A DNA stretch of 64,000 bases from Bradyrhizobium jicamae (GTDB taxonomy: Bacteria; Pseudomonadota; Alphaproteobacteria; Rhizobiales; Xanthobacteraceae). The notes under the pieces were generated by a model. The model did no database searches and was not told where the DNA came from. It saw nothing but the letters and a program-made list of their open reading frames with translations. Where the stretch lies: NCBI RefSeq assembly GCF_018130695.1, contig NZ_JAFCJX010000020.1, positions 1-64,000 on the forward strand. Reading direction: 5' to 3'. Position numbers and translations under genes: made by a program. Of the stretch, positions 8,814 through 18,208 are shown one piece after another; position 1 is the first letter of the stretch; every line of letters begins with the position of its first letter.

Positions 8814-11800
8814 ACGCCGCGGTCACATTGCAGGCGGTGTCGGCGCAACATCCGTTCCCCGGCCTGCGGCCGTTCGCCTATGACGATTACGCCTATTTCT
8901 TCGGCCGCGAAGACCAGACCTTCGCGCTGTATCGCCTGATCGACCGCTTCCGCTTCGTCACCGTGGTCGGCTCGTCCGGTAGCGGAAAGTCCTCGCTGGT
9001 GCGCGCGGGCCTGTTGCCGTGGCTCGACCGGGAGACCCAGGGCGCCGGCGGCCGCAACTGGGTGTGGAAGGAGATGCGTCCGGGCGACGAGCCGCTGCAG
9101 CGGCTGACCCGATTGCTGGCGCAGCTGTCGACCGACGATGACCCCATGATCGCCTCGGCGCGCCAGGATCGAATCGCTGCGCAATTGCAGCGCTCGAGCT
9201 TCGGCATTCTCGACGCCGTCGCCGACGCCAATGGCGTCAAGGGCGCCTCGATCCTGCTTGTCATCGATCAGTTCGAGGAACTGTTTCGCTTCGCGAGCGC
9301 GAGCTCGCTCGGCCCCAATGCCGACGATGCGCAGGCGCGCGAGCGCGCCACGCAATTCGTTCAGCTGCTGCTGGAGGCCAGCCGGGCGCAGTCGAACAAG
9401 ATCCAGATCGTGCTGACGATGCGCTCCGATTTCATCGGCGACTGCGCACGCTTCCACGGGCTGCCCGAAGCCGTCTGCGCCGCGCAGTTCTTGGTGCCGT
9501 CGTTGACCCGCGACCAGCTCGACGAGGTGATCCGCAAGCCCGTCGAGCAGGCCGGTGCGACCATCGATCCGGAGCTTGTCGAGCGGCTGCTGAACGACTG
9601 CGGCACCGAGATGGATCAGTTGCCGGTGCTGCAGCATTGCCTGTCGCGGCTGTGGGAGGAGGCCGGCAAGCCCACCGCCAGGATGGGAGCAGCGACGGGT
9701 GAGACCGGCGCAGCTCTGCCGCAGCGCCATCTGTCGCTCGAGCACTACCGCAATATCGGCGGCTTTGCCGACGCGCTGTCGCGCCATGCTGACGAGATCC
9801 TGCAGGACATTCCGGGTCCAGCCCTGCAGCTCGCCGTCGAACAGGTATTCCGCGCACTGTCCGAGCTCGACAAGGAGGGACGGGCGATCCGTCGCGCCTT
9901 GCAGTTCCAGCGGCTGGTCGCGGAGACCGGCGTCAGCGAGACGACGGTACGGAAGGTGCTCGATCGCTTCCGCGCCCAGGACTGCTCGTTCCTGATGCCG
10001 CCGCTCTCCGAACAGAAGGACCTCCTGCCGACCACGCGGATCGATGTCGGCCACGAGGCGCTGCTGCGGCGCTGGGACAAGGTCAGCGGCGAGGGGAGCG
10101 ATCCCGGCTGGCTGCGCAGCGAGCAGCAGGCCGGCGAGCGTTACCGCGGTCTGCTCGCGATCGCCGACGGCGACGACGCCACACTGCCGTCGCATCAGGT
10201 CGAGGAGCGACTGACGTGGTGGAACGCGCGGCCGCGCACCGCGGCATGGGCCGAGCGCTATGGCGGTGGCTTCGACCGCGTGCAGCGCCTGCTGAAGACC
10301 TCGCAGCGACGCGAGCGGATCAAGCGCTGGACCGCGCTCGGAACCTTCGCCGTCGCGGTCATCATTGCCGGTGTGATGGCGTTGTTCTATCTGGAAGCGA
10401 ACAAGCAGACGCTGGAAGCGAACAAGCAGAAGCTGGCAGCGGACGAGAATCGCCGGATCGCGCTCAATTCGGTGAAGACTTCGGTCGCACGCCTGACCGG
10501 CTTCTTGAATGACGGCACGTTGCGGGCGGCGGGCGCGCAAAAACTTCTCGACGATGCGCAGTTGACGTTGAACCGGGTCGGCGTCGAGCGCACCTCGCCG
10601 GAGACGACGGAGATCGAGACCTGGCTGATCCTCTCGATCTCGGATGTGAAGGATGCGATCGGCGACAACGCTGCTGCGCTCGAATTTGCGGTGCGTGGCG
10701 AGCGGCTGGCGCAGCAATTCCTCGACGCCTATCCGAACAACGACGAGTTCAAGCGCCTGCTCTACGCCAGCAAGTTCAGGATCGGCGACCAGTACGCGCG
10801 CAGCATCCGCGACAAGGTCAGCGTCCAGAAGGCGGAGGACGAATACAGGGCGGCGGTCGAGATCGCGCGCAGCCTCGTTGCGCGCCATCCCGAGAAGCAG
10901 ATGTTCCAGAACGAGCTCGTCGTCGTGCTCGACAAGGTCGGCGATATCCAGAAGTCGCGGGGCGACTGGGCGGCGGCGCTGGAGAAGTATCAGGAAGGCC
11001 TGGGAATTGCCGAGAAGATCACCGACAAATATCCGATCGGTGTCGCGACCCAGAAGAACCGCATCGGCCAGGTCTACAGCGAGCGGGATCAGCCGGGCGA
11101 TCGTGATATTGCGCTCGCCAATTATCGCGAAGCGACCGCGATCATGGACGCCCAACTGAAGCGGACCCCCGACAATGCGTCGCTGATCTCCAACATCGCC
11201 AACAACCACCGGCGCATCGGCCAGGTGTTGAAGGACAAGCCGGAAGAGGCCAAGGTCGAATTCCAGGCCGCGGTCGCGGGCCGGCAACAACTCTACGATT
11301 CCGATCCCGGCAATCCGACCTGGCGCTCCAGCCTGATCACCGACTACACGCTGCTCGGCGATACGCTGGTGCGGCAAGAGGAATGGCGCGGTGCGCTGCA
11401 GAACTACGGCGCGGCATTGCGCATCGTCGAGGGGCTCGCGGCGCGGGATCCGTCGAATACCTCGCTGCAGCGAACGCTCGCCAACCTCAACGCCAAGCGG
11501 GCCGACGTGCTGGTTCGCCGCGGCAGCGAGTTGCTGATCAAGCCGGAGCCGGTCGATAACCTGGCGTTGCGACTGATCGACGAGGCGCTGCGGCGCTATC
11601 GTTCGGCGGCATCGGGATTTGATGCGCTGATCGGTACGTCGACATCGGCCGCGCAGCTCACCACGTTGGTCGAAATCCGGATCAAGATCGGCGACGTGCT
11701 GGTGCGGCAGAACAAGTACAGGGATGCCCTGGCGGCCTACGATGACGCCGCGAAGGCGATCGCACGCGCGACGCCGGCGCAGCCCAATTGGCAGGTCAAG

Positions 11801-12031
11801 CTCTCGGTCGCGCTCGAGCAGGCGGCGGATTTTCTTGCTGATGATGCCGATGCTGACAAGACCGGCTATCAGCCTGCGAGCGAGGACGGGAAGGAGGACG
11901 CACTGTTGTATTACCGGAAGGCGCTCGCGGCACTCGATGTTGCGTCGGGGCAGGACGACAATCCCGACTTGAAAGCGCGCCGCGCGGGCCTCACGGCGAA
12001 GATCGAGACGCAGAAGGCCGTCGTGCGGTAG
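8810..12031 (+). CDS. nSTAND1 ATPase with membrane segment and TPR-like repeats
   Basis: From the ATG at 8810 this is a 1073-residue protein. It opens with the nSTAND1 signature HPFPGLRPFAYDDYAYFFGRE at 14-33. Walker A is GSSGSGKS (54-61), Walker B ILLVIDQFEEL (148-158), and a sensor-like TMRSDF lies at 203-208. A single hydrophobic helix follows at about 506-529, then a short duplicated LEANKQ unit, and a long C-terminal helical region with TPR-like units (DYTLLGDTLVRQEEWRGALQ and similar). STAND ATPases act as switches that oligomerise after sensing a ligand; the repeats would be the sensor and the TIR partner the effector. Those roles are inferred from family and linkage. A longer upstream frame exists inside the TIR gene but lacks the family start. 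Confidence 0.85.
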   Translation: MNAAVTLQAVSAQHPFPGLRPFAYDDYAYFFGREDQTFALYRLIDRFRFVTVVGSSGSGKSSLVRAGLLPWLDRETQGAGGRNWVWKEMRPGDEPLQRLTRLLAQLSTDDDPMIASARQDRIAAQLQRSSFGILDAVADANGVKGASILLVIDQFEELFRFASASSLGPNADDAQARERATQFVQLLLEASRAQSNKIQIVLTMRSDFIGDCARFHGLPEAVCAAQFLVPSLTRDQLDEVIRKPVEQAGATIDPELVERLLNDCGTEMDQLPVLQHCLSRLWEEAGKPTARMGAATGETGAALPQRHLSLEHYRNIGGFADALSRHADEILQDIPGPALQLAVEQVFRALSELDKEGRAIRRALQFQRLVAETGVSETTVRKVLDRFRAQDCSFLMPPLSEQKDLLPTTRIDVGHEALLRRWDKVSGEGSDPGWLRSEQQAGERYRGLLAIADGDDATLPSHQVEERLTWWNARPRTAAWAERYGGGFDRVQRLLKTSQRRERIKRWTALGTFAVAVIIAGVMALFYLEANKQTLEANKQKLAADENRRIALNSVKTSVARLTGFLNDGTLRAAGAQKLLDDAQLTLNRVGVERTSPETTEIETWLILSISDVKDAIGDNAAALEFAVRGERLAQQFLDAYPNNDEFKRLLYASKFRIGDQYARSIRDKVSVQKAEDEYRAAVEIARSLVARHPEKQMFQNELVVVLDKVGDIQKSRGDWAAALEKYQEGLGIAEKITDKYPIGVATQKNRIGQVYSERDQPGDRDIALANYREATAIMDAQLKRTPDNASLISNIANNHRRIGQVLKDKPEEAKVEFQAAVAGRQQLYDSDPGNPTWRSSLITDYTLLGDTLVRQEEWRGALQNYGAALRIVEGLAARDPSNTSLQRTLANLNAKRADVLVRRGSELLIKPEPVDNLALRLIDEALRRYRSAASGFDALIGTSTSAAQLTTLVEIRIKIGDVLVRQNKYRDALAAYDDAAKAIARATPAQPNWQVKLSVALEQAADFLADDADADKTGYQPASEDGKEDALLYYRKALAALDVASGQDDNPDLKARRAGLTAKIETQKAVVR

Positions 12032-12140
12032 CGGCACAGGCCCGCGAGGTTCGAGTCACATCTCTGCCAGGTGTGATTCCGCTCACACATGGAACCGCTC
12101 AATCGACATAGTCTTCGCGCCATCAGCGGGAGACGCAACA

Positions 12141-12548
12141 ATGCAAAAACTGTTTCTGATCTCGGCGTTGGTTCTGGCGTCGGCAACGGCGCAGGCCGGC
12201 GAGCGAAGCCTGACGCTGGGCGGGGGCGAGAATGCACCGGCGGTGGCGCCTGCGCCGGCCAATCCGACCGGTAAATATGTCGAAGCGCCACAGAGGCCGC
12301 CGGAGGCGACATCGGTCGTCGAGACGCCGAAGCCCGCGACCGACACACCGAGATACACCGCGCGTCCGGCTCCGGCCGCCGCGCAACAGCCGGAATTGCA
12401 GCAGGCCAAGGTCGAGCCGACTGCGACGCCTTCCACCAAGCCGACTTACAGGACCGCGTCACACAGGTCCGCGCGGCGGCACCATGCGCACACCTGGACA
12501 CGCAGCCGCATCATCGGCGAGCTGCACCGTCACGGCATCTACTGGTGA
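12141..12548 (+). CDS. Small Pro/Ala-rich secreted protein, function unknown
   Basis: This 135-residue product has a clear signal peptide (MQKLFLISALVLASATAQA, cleavage after about residue 19). A Pro/Ala/Thr-rich low-complexity stretch follows, and the tail is basic and His/Arg-rich (HRSARRHHAHTWTRSR). No known domain is visible. It is probably periplasmic or surface-exposed. It stands alone, about 110 bp after the STAND gene, and ends at a strong hairpin shared with the convergent deacetylase gene. Confidence 0.65.
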   Translation: MQKLFLISALVLASATAQAGERSLTLGGGENAPAVAPAPANPTGKYVEAPQRPPEATSVVETPKPATDTPRYTARPAPAAAQQPELQQAKVEPTATPSTKPTYRTASHRSARRHHAHTWTRSRIIGELHRHGIYW

Positions 12549-12562
12549 GCTGAGAAAACAAA

Positions 12563-12590
12563 AGCGCCCCTGGAAAACTCCAGGGGCGCT
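12563..12590. terminator. Bidirectional intrinsic terminator
   Basis: A perfect 12-bp stem (AGCGCCCCTGGA facing TCCAGGGGCGCT) with a four-base AAAC loop lies between two convergent genes. A-rich sequence (AAAACAAA) on the left gives a U tract for the minus-strand transcript; the plus-strand side is only modestly T-rich. Confidence 0.85.
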
Positions 12591-12620
12591 CTTCGTTGAG
12601 CGATGGTGTCAGTGCGTCGG

Positions 12621-13679
12621 TCAGTCGTTGACCGTCTGGATCACGCTGCTGATCGGACGGGTCGCCGCAGCGGTCGGCATCCTCTCCTTCTTCACCATCA
12701 TCGCATCGTATTCCGGCAGCGTCTCGAGCTGGGTCTTGGCTTTCATCGCGACCACCTTGTAGCCGCCCGCCTTCAGCTTGCGCAGCAAGGTCGGCAGCGC
12801 CTGTGCGGTGTGCTTCTGCAGGTCGTGCATCAGGATGATGCCCTTGTGCTCCTTGTCGAGCTTGGTCATCACGTTATTGATCACCTCATCCGCCGTCTTC
12901 GACTTGAAGTCGTTGGAGTCGACGTCGACCGAGAACATCGCGATGTTGCGGCTGCCGAGATAGGTCGTGGTGGCCGGCGTCGTCACCAGCGCCGGGAAGC
13001 GGAAGAACGGGGCCGGTGCGGTGCCGAGCGCTTCCTTGACCGCGCTGAAACCCTTCTCGATTTCGTCCTTGGCCATCTGCTCGGTCATCTTCTTGCCGCC
13101 GAGATGAGCGTGCGACCAGGTGTGTGCGCCGATCGTGTGGCCGGCGGCGGCGACCTGCCGCAGGATGTCCGGGTGATAGGTGGTGTGCAGGCCGATCGGG
13201 AAGAACACGGCCTTGGTGCATTCATCGGCCAGCGCCTTCAGCACCGCCGGCGTGGTCGGCCACGGACCGTCGTCGAAGGTCAGCAACACTTCCTTGTCGG
13301 TCAGGAAGTCGAACTGCTTGTACTGCAGGAAGCCGAAGCCCGGACCGCCCGTGGTGTCGACCACGACGGTGCGGCTGACGCCGAGCGCATCGGGATTGGT
13401 GCAGGTCGATTTCGGCGCGGCAGCGACCGGAGCAGGCGCCGGCGCCGGGGGCAGCGCGACGGCGGGGGCGGGTGCGGCTTCCGCACGCTTCGACAGCGCC
13501 GCGGTGACCTGCACGTCGTCCTTGGCGGTCGCCTGCGGCGGCACCGGATCGGGCTGCCGGGCGGCCATGGTTTTCGGGGGAGCCGCGTCAACACGCGGCG
13601 AGGAGGTCCAGTACCAAACTCCGGCGATCACGACCGCCGCCAAAACACTGGCCATCATCAGGCCTAACGCATTACGCAT
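12621..13679 (-). CDS. Polysaccharide deacetylase (NodB homology) with N-terminal anchor
   Basis: With the ATG at 13679 the protein has 352 residues. An N-terminal hydrophobic segment (about 7-24) is probably an uncleaved anchor, followed by a Pro/Ala-rich linker. The NodB domain starts at about residue 135, with the metal-site motif LLTFDDGPWPTTPAVL and later the GAHTWSH histidine motif. These enzymes remove N- or O-acetyl groups from glycans such as peptidoglycan or exopolysaccharide; the substrate here is unknown. An in-frame ATG 21 codons upstream is less likely. The gene is monocistronic and ends at the hairpin at 12563-12590. Confidence 0.88.
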   Translation of the reverse strand: MRNALGLMMASVLAAVVIAGVWYWTSSPRVDAAPPKTMAARQPDPVPPQATAKDDVQVTAALSKRAEAAPAPAVALPPAPAPAPVAAAPKSTCTNPDALGVSRTVVVDTTGGPGFGFLQYKQFDFLTDKEVLLTFDDGPWPTTPAVLKALADECTKAVFFPIGLHTTYHPDILRQVAAAGHTIGAHTWSHAHLGGKKMTEQMAKDEIEKGFSAVKEALGTAPAPFFRFPALVTTPATTTYLGSRNIAMFSVDVDSNDFKSKTADEVINNVMTKLDKEHKGIILMHDLQKHTAQALPTLLRKLKAGGYKVVAMKAKTQLETLPEYDAMMVKKERMPTAAATRPISSVIQTVND

Positions 13680-13898
13680 CGCTGCACACTCACTGGGAAC
13701 TCGGGCTACGCCACATCCGTAACGTCCGATTAATGCCAACAAGGTCTTAACGTGATCCCAACACGGCCTTGGGAGCCCAACAAAAAGAGCCTCTTATCTC
13801 TGCGTGATGTCGGTCACAGCCGCGGAACAGGGAACCGCGCATGATCCGCCCATCAGACAACGGGCGCTGCATTCCGCGGCGCCGGATGGGAGCCGATC

Positions 13899-14174
13899 AT
13901 GACCACCACCTTCAAGCGTTGGGTTCGCAAGGCCACTGCTGCGCTGGCCTTTGTCGCTGCTTTCTCTGCCGTTTCCTCGACCGCGAGCTTCGCTTTCAGC
14001 GCCGAAGCGCAGCAGATGTGCTCGGGCGATGCGTTCCGCCTGTGCAGCTCCGAGATCCCGAACATCCCGAAGATCACCGCCTGCATGATCAAGCATCGCG
14101 CGGATCTCTCGAACGGCTGCCGCGTCGTGCTGGACCGCGATCTGGCCGCCCAGCGCAAGGTCGCCGCGCAATAA
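13899..14174 (+). CDS. Small secreted cysteine-rich repeat protein
   Basis: This 91-residue protein has a signal peptide ending near residue 38 (SFAFSAEAQ). One Cys-rich unit follows, with cysteines 41, 49, 62 and 74, spaced C-x7-C-x12-C-x11-C. The same spacing appears in the neighbour at 14325, so the two are paralogues. The pattern resembles the GLG1-type cysteine-rich repeat family seen in small periplasmic proteins of Bradyrhizobium-like bacteria. The four cysteines could form two disulfides in the periplasm. Function is unknown. Confidence 0.75.
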   Translation: MTTTFKRWVRKATAALAFVAAFSAVSSTASFAFSAEAQQMCSGDAFRLCSSEIPNIPKITACMIKHRADLSNGCRVVLDRDLAAQRKVAAQ

Positions 14175-14324
14175 TCTTTCGCGTTTCGGAGGCGCTTGCG
14201 GCGATCAGACGCAGGCGCTTCTGCTCTGTCCGGAACGAGCGGACCGTTCGGCCGTTTTCCAAGCTTCTGCCATGCGTCGAAACGCTCTAAAAGGCGCCGT
14301 CGCATTTTTTTGAAAGCTTGAGAG

Positions 14325-14537
14325 ATGACCAGACTTCTTTTGATCGTTCCGTTCGTTCTGATCGCGTCCGCCGCGTCGGCCCAACAGCAGGGCCAGGACG
14401 CCTGCGGCCGCGATGCCTCGCGCTTCTGCCGTGCCCATCTCAGCGAAGGCGATCAGGTCGTGCTGGCCTGTCTCAAGCAGAACCGCGCCCGGCTGAGCAA
14501 GGCCTGTCAGGCAACGCTGGCGTCGCACGGACAGTAG
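14325..14537 (+). CDS. Small secreted cysteine-rich repeat protein (paralogue)
   Basis: This 70-residue protein has a signal peptide ending at ASA, about residue 19. A single Cys-rich unit has C27, C35, C49 and C61, spaced C-x7-C-x13-C-x11-C, nearly the spacing of the upstream protein at 13899. Shared residues around the cysteines (RFC or RLC; C followed by hydrophobic-K; LSxxC) support tandem duplication. It is likely periplasmic and of unknown role. It converges on the dctM gene with only 18 bp between the stop codons and no evident terminator. Confidence 0.72.
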   Translation: MTRLLLIVPFVLIASAASAQQQGQDACGRDASRFCRAHLSEGDQVVLACLKQNRARLSKACQATLASHGQ

Positions 14538-14555
14538 AACCGCCCTCGCCACATC

Positions 14556-16304
14556 TCAGCCGCCATAGAGGTAGTTCGGCAGCCACAGCGTCATCCCCGG
14601 CCAGACATACATGATCACCATGCAAAGGATCACGATCAGCATGTAGGGCATCATGCCGGCGAAGATCTGGTTGATTGTGACATGCTTCGGTGCGACGCCC
14701 TTGAGGTAGAACGCGGACATCGCGACCGGTGGCGACAGGAACGCCGCCTGCAAGTTCACGAACACCAGCGTGCCCCACAGGATCGGGTCGATGCCGAAAT
14801 GCTTCAGCATCGGCAGGAAGATCGGCACGAAAATGATGATGATCTCGGTCCACTCCAGCGGCCAGCCGAGCAGGAAGATGATCGCCTGCGACAGGATCAT
14901 GAACTGCACCGGCGACATGTTGAGCGAGAGCACCCAGCTTTCCAGCAGGGCCTGACCGCCGAGGATCGCGAACACCGCCGAGAACAGTGCGGAGCCGACG
15001 AACAGCCAGCATACCATCGCGGTGGTCTTGGCGGTCAGGAACACCGCTTCCTTGGTGCGCTTCCAGTCCAGGGTGCGGGCCTGGAAGGCAAGCAGGAAGG
15101 CGCCGGCGGCGCCGACCGCGGCGGATTCGGTTGCGGTCGTGATGCCGAACAGGATGACGGCCAGCACCACCGCCGTGAGGATACCGAGCGGCATCACCGA
15201 CGAGGTCAGGAGCTTCAACACCTCGAAACGTTCGCCGTCCATGCGCAAATAGGAGCGGGCGGTCCATAGCGCCAGCACCGCCGTGCTGATCGCAAACCAG
15301 AGATAGAACTGGACGTCCGGTCCTTTCTCGGCCGGCGTCGCTTCCTTGGTCTCGACGGCGCTGCCGAGCTGTTGCAGGCCTTCGACGGCTTCGCTCGCGC
15401 CGCCCGCCTGCTGGTGGATGACGACGTACCACCACACCGTGCCGAGGCTCACCGCGGCCAAGAGGAACGGAACGAGGGCGACGAGGAAATTCTGCACGAT
15501 GACGCCATAGTTCATCGGATTGCCGTCGATCCTGAGCTCCCGTGCCTTGACCGGCGAGATCAACGCTTTCGACAGCGCGACGAACATGTTCGGCGAATAG
15601 GCCGCCTGGAATCGCCTGATCCAGTCCGGGACGTTGACGCGGGTCTGCTCCTCCGGCAGCGGCGGCGCGATCTTCGGATTGATCAGCGCCCAGCCCACGA
15701 CATAGACGAGGTAGAGGAAGGCCAGGAAGAAGCCGGGGAACATCGCCGCTGCGTACAGCTTGACGACCGATTGTCCCGCGACGGCCGCGTAGACGATGAT
15801 CATCACCGATGGCGGGATCAAGATGCCCAGCGTGCCGCCGGCGGTGATGACGCCGGAGGCGAGCTTCACGTCATAGCCGGCACGCAGCATCGGATTGAAG
15901 GCGATGACGCCCATCAGCACCACGACCGCGCCGACAAGGCCGCTGGCGATCCCCCAGAATGTGCAGACGATCAGGGTCGCGACCGCAAGCGAGGCCGGCA
16001 TGCGGCGGAAAGCGAGCTGGATCGAATAGAACATCTTGTCGACCAGCGCGCCGCGCTCCATCACATAACCCATCAGCACGAAAAGCGGGATGGAGATCAG
16101 CACGTCGTTGGTCATCGCGCCGTAGGTGCGCTGGACCATCAGGTCGAAGACCCGGTTCTGCGTCCAGTTTTGCGAGGGATCGTAGAAGGCGATGAAGCCG
16201 AAGAACATGCCGAGGCCCATCAGCGTGAAGGCCGTGGCAAAGCCCATCATGATCACGACCACGATGAGCGCCAGCATCAGCAGGCCAAGGGCCGGATCGC
16301 TCAT
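14556..16304 (-). CDS. TRAP transporter large permease (DctM family)
   Basis: This 582-residue integral membrane protein has many hydrophobic segments and the DctM hallmarks (ASGLVGAVVVLMGVIAFNPM and GVITAGGTLGILIPPSVMI near residues 115-165). It is longer than standard DctM (about 430) because of an extra stretch of about 100 residues in the middle with additional membrane segments. Such long forms occur with TakP-type solute receptors. Its ATG overlaps the dctQ stop codon, so the permeases are co-translated. It forms the ion-coupled translocation channel together with DctQ and the DctP protein encoded upstream. Confidence 0.93.
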   Translation of the reverse strand: MSDPALGLLMLALIVVVIMMGFATAFTLMGLGMFFGFIAFYDPSQNWTQNRVFDLMVQRTYGAMTNDVLISIPLFVLMGYVMERGALVDKMFYSIQLAFRRMPASLAVATLIVCTFWGIASGLVGAVVVLMGVIAFNPMLRAGYDVKLASGVITAGGTLGILIPPSVMIIVYAAVAGQSVVKLYAAAMFPGFFLAFLYLVYVVGWALINPKIAPPLPEEQTRVNVPDWIRRFQAAYSPNMFVALSKALISPVKARELRIDGNPMNYGVIVQNFLVALVPFLLAAVSLGTVWWYVVIHQQAGGASEAVEGLQQLGSAVETKEATPAEKGPDVQFYLWFAISTAVLALWTARSYLRMDGERFEVLKLLTSSVMPLGILTAVVLAVILFGITTATESAAVGAAGAFLLAFQARTLDWKRTKEAVFLTAKTTAMVCWLFVGSALFSAVFAILGGQALLESWVLSLNMSPVQFMILSQAIIFLLGWPLEWTEIIIIFVPIFLPMLKHFGIDPILWGTLVFVNLQAAFLSPPVAMSAFYLKGVAPKHVTINQIFAGMMPYMLIVILCMVIMYVWPGMTLWLPNYLYGG

Positions 16305-16969
16305 GTGTTGACATCTCCGCCCATGCCGCGCTGGCGCGCGATTTCATCGATGCGCTGTGCGCCCTCGATGGCGAGCTTGCGCGATTCCTCGTCGACATAT
16401 TCGCTGTGCGCGAGCTGCTCCTCGATGACGTCGGTCTCGGCGACGTCGGCGAGCCGGCTCGGCCATTCGCCGGTCTTCAGGCACACGACGCAGCGGATGA
16501 TCTCGGCGATCCCCTGCAGCATGATCAACGCACCGGCGATCGGGATCACCGTCTTGAAATGGTAGACCGGCGGGCCCTCCGCCGTGACGTTGGAATGCTC
16601 TTTGATGTGCCAGGAATCCGCGGCGTAGAAATATCCGGCATAGATCAGCGCGGCGATGCCGGGGATGAAGAACACGACGTACAGCACCAGGTCCAGCATC
16701 GCCTGGGTGCGCGGCCGCATCGATGAGTACAGGAAATCGCCGCGGACATGGGCGTTTTGCGCGAGCGTGTAGGCGCCACACAGCATGAACAGCGTGCCGT
16801 ACAGCATGTTGTCGAGGTCGAAGATCCACGACGTCGGGCGGTTGATGATGTAGCGCTTGAACACCTCGATGCAGACGGCGCTCATCAGGATGATCATCAG
16901 CCAGGCGGTGGCCTTGCCGATCCAGGTGCTCAGGCGGTCGATCGAATACAGGAGGCTCTGGACGCTCAT
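16301..16969 (-). CDS. TRAP transporter small permease (DctQ family)
   Basis: This 222-residue protein has four predicted membrane helices (starting about 20, 55, 93 and 145) and the DctQ-like stretch DLDNMLYGTLFMLCGAYTLAQNAHVRGDF. It serves as the small membrane subunit that pairs with DctM. It lies 99 bp after dctP and overlaps dctM by four bases. The C-terminal 50 residues are charged and cytoplasmic. Confidence 0.92.
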   Translation of the reverse strand: MSVQSLLYSIDRLSTWIGKATAWLMIILMSAVCIEVFKRYIINRPTSWIFDLDNMLYGTLFMLCGAYTLAQNAHVRGDFLYSSMRPRTQAMLDLVLYVVFFIPGIAALIYAGYFYAADSWHIKEHSNVTAEGPPVYHFKTVIPIAGALIMLQGIAEIIRCVVCLKTGEWPSRLADVAETDVIEEQLAHSEYVDEESRKLAIEGAQRIDEIARQRGMGGDVNT

Positions 16970-17068
16970 CGGTTGCGGCCGCTCGGTGGAGAAAATGGTC
17001 TCGACATGGCACCCGGCACCTGCCGGGGACCGTGGGCCGGCCGGTGCCTTGCCGGGCCTGTTTCGACG

Positions 17069-18208
17069 TCAGAGCTTCTTGGCTGCGGCGTTGGCGCCGA
17101 AGTAGTGATCGTAGGCCATGCGGCGGTTCACCACGGTATCCTGCTCCCACTGCGTCGCGCGTCTCGCAAACGCGATCTGCGACTGCAGGATCTCCTTGAA
17201 CAGCGGGTTTTCCGCGGACTTCTTCCTGGCGACCTCGTCGTAGACTTCGAGCTGCTGCTTCAGGATGGCGTCGGGCGTCTTGTAGAACTTGACGTTGTCC
17301 TTGGTCTGCAACTCGACATAGTCCTTGGAGTAGCGGTCGATCGCCTTCCACGACATGTCGGCGGACGCCGCGTCCACCGCGCTGGCGATGATCGCCTTCA
17401 TCTTCTCCGGCAGCGCGTTGTACTTGTCCTTGTTGAAGGTGATTTCGAACTGCTCGGCGTTCTGGTGAAAGCTCTGCAGCATGCAGACCTTGGCGACGTC
17501 GGGGAAGCCGAGCACGCGGTCGGAGGTCGCGTTGTTGAATTCGGCGGCGTCGAGCAGGCCGCGGTCCATGGCTGAGACGATCTCGCCGCCGGGCAGCGCA
17601 TTCACCGCTGCGCCCATCGCCGTGTACACGTCGATGGAAATGCCGACCGTCCGGAATTTGACGCCCTTGAGGTCGTCGGGCTTGGCGACCGGCTTCTTGA
17701 ACCAGCCGAACGGCTGTGTCGGCATTGGCCCATAGGGGAACGACACCACATTGGCGCCGATCGATTCATAGAGTTTTGCGAGCAGCTCCTTGCCGCCGCC
17801 GTATTTGTGCCAGGCGAGCAGCATGTTGGCATCCATCGCAAAGCCCGGCCCCGAGCCCCACAGCGCCAGCGCGGTCTGCTTGCCATAGTGATAGACAAGC
17901 ACGCCATGGCCGCCGTCGAGCACGCCCTTGGATACAGCGTCGAGCAGGCCAAAGGCGGGCACCACCGCGCCGGCAGGCAGCACCTCGATCTTGAGATCAC
18001 CGCCGGTCATGTCGTTGACCTTCTTGGCGTAGTCGAGGGCGTATTCGTGGAAAATGTCCTTCGAGGGCCACGTGCTCTGCCAGCGCATGTTGATCGGCCC
18101 TTGGGCGCTGACGATGGTGGGCGCGGCGACGGCGGTGGCAGCTCCCGCCGCAGCCACCTTCAGGAAGCGGCGACGCGTCGACGTCTTGTCCTTGTTTCGT
18201 GTGGTCAT
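17069..18208 (-). CDS. TRAP transporter solute-binding protein (DctP/TakP type)
   Basis: This 379-residue periplasmic receptor has a Tat signal (twin arginines in TSTRRRFLKVAAAGAATAVA, cleavage near IVSAQG). The mature part follows the DctP fold, with the conserved central Arg/Gly stretch DLKGVKFRTVGISIDVYTAMGA and the ligand-site region LLDAAEFNNATSDRVLGF. This style is closest to the 2-oxo-acid or lactate-binding TakP-like receptors; the actual substrate is inferred only. It is the first gene of the dctP-dctQ-dctM operon. Confidence 0.92.
   Translation of the reverse strand: MTTRNKDKTSTRRRFLKVAAAGAATAVAAPTIVSAQGPINMRWQSTWPSKDIFHEYALDYAKKVNDMTGGDLKIEVLPAGAVVPAFGLLDAVSKGVLDGGHGVLVYHYGKQTALALWGSGPGFAMDANMLLAWHKYGGGKELLAKLYESIGANVVSFPYGPMPTQPFGWFKKPVAKPDDLKGVKFRTVGISIDVYTAMGAAVNALPGGEIVSAMDRGLLDAAEFNNATSDRVLGFPDVAKVCMLQSFHQNAEQFEITFNKDKYNALPEKMKAIIASAVDAASADMSWKAIDRYSKDYVELQTKDNVKFYKTPDAILKQQLEVYDEVARKKSAENPLFKEILQSQIAFARRATQWEQDTVVNRRMAYDHYFGANAAAKKL

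Noticed and set aside
8780..12037. 1085-codon open frame antisense to the STAND gene
   Set aside because: High-GC codon use keeps antisense frames open; the translation is Arg/Gln-rich with no domain, whereas the plus strand has clear nSTAND motifs.
12048..12057. Ten-base match GGTTCGAGTC to the T arm of tRNA-Thr, bracketing the TIR/STAND module
   Set aside because: It is only 10 bp, does not reach the tRNA 3' end, and no integrase is nearby, so it is most likely chance. It does not support an island border.
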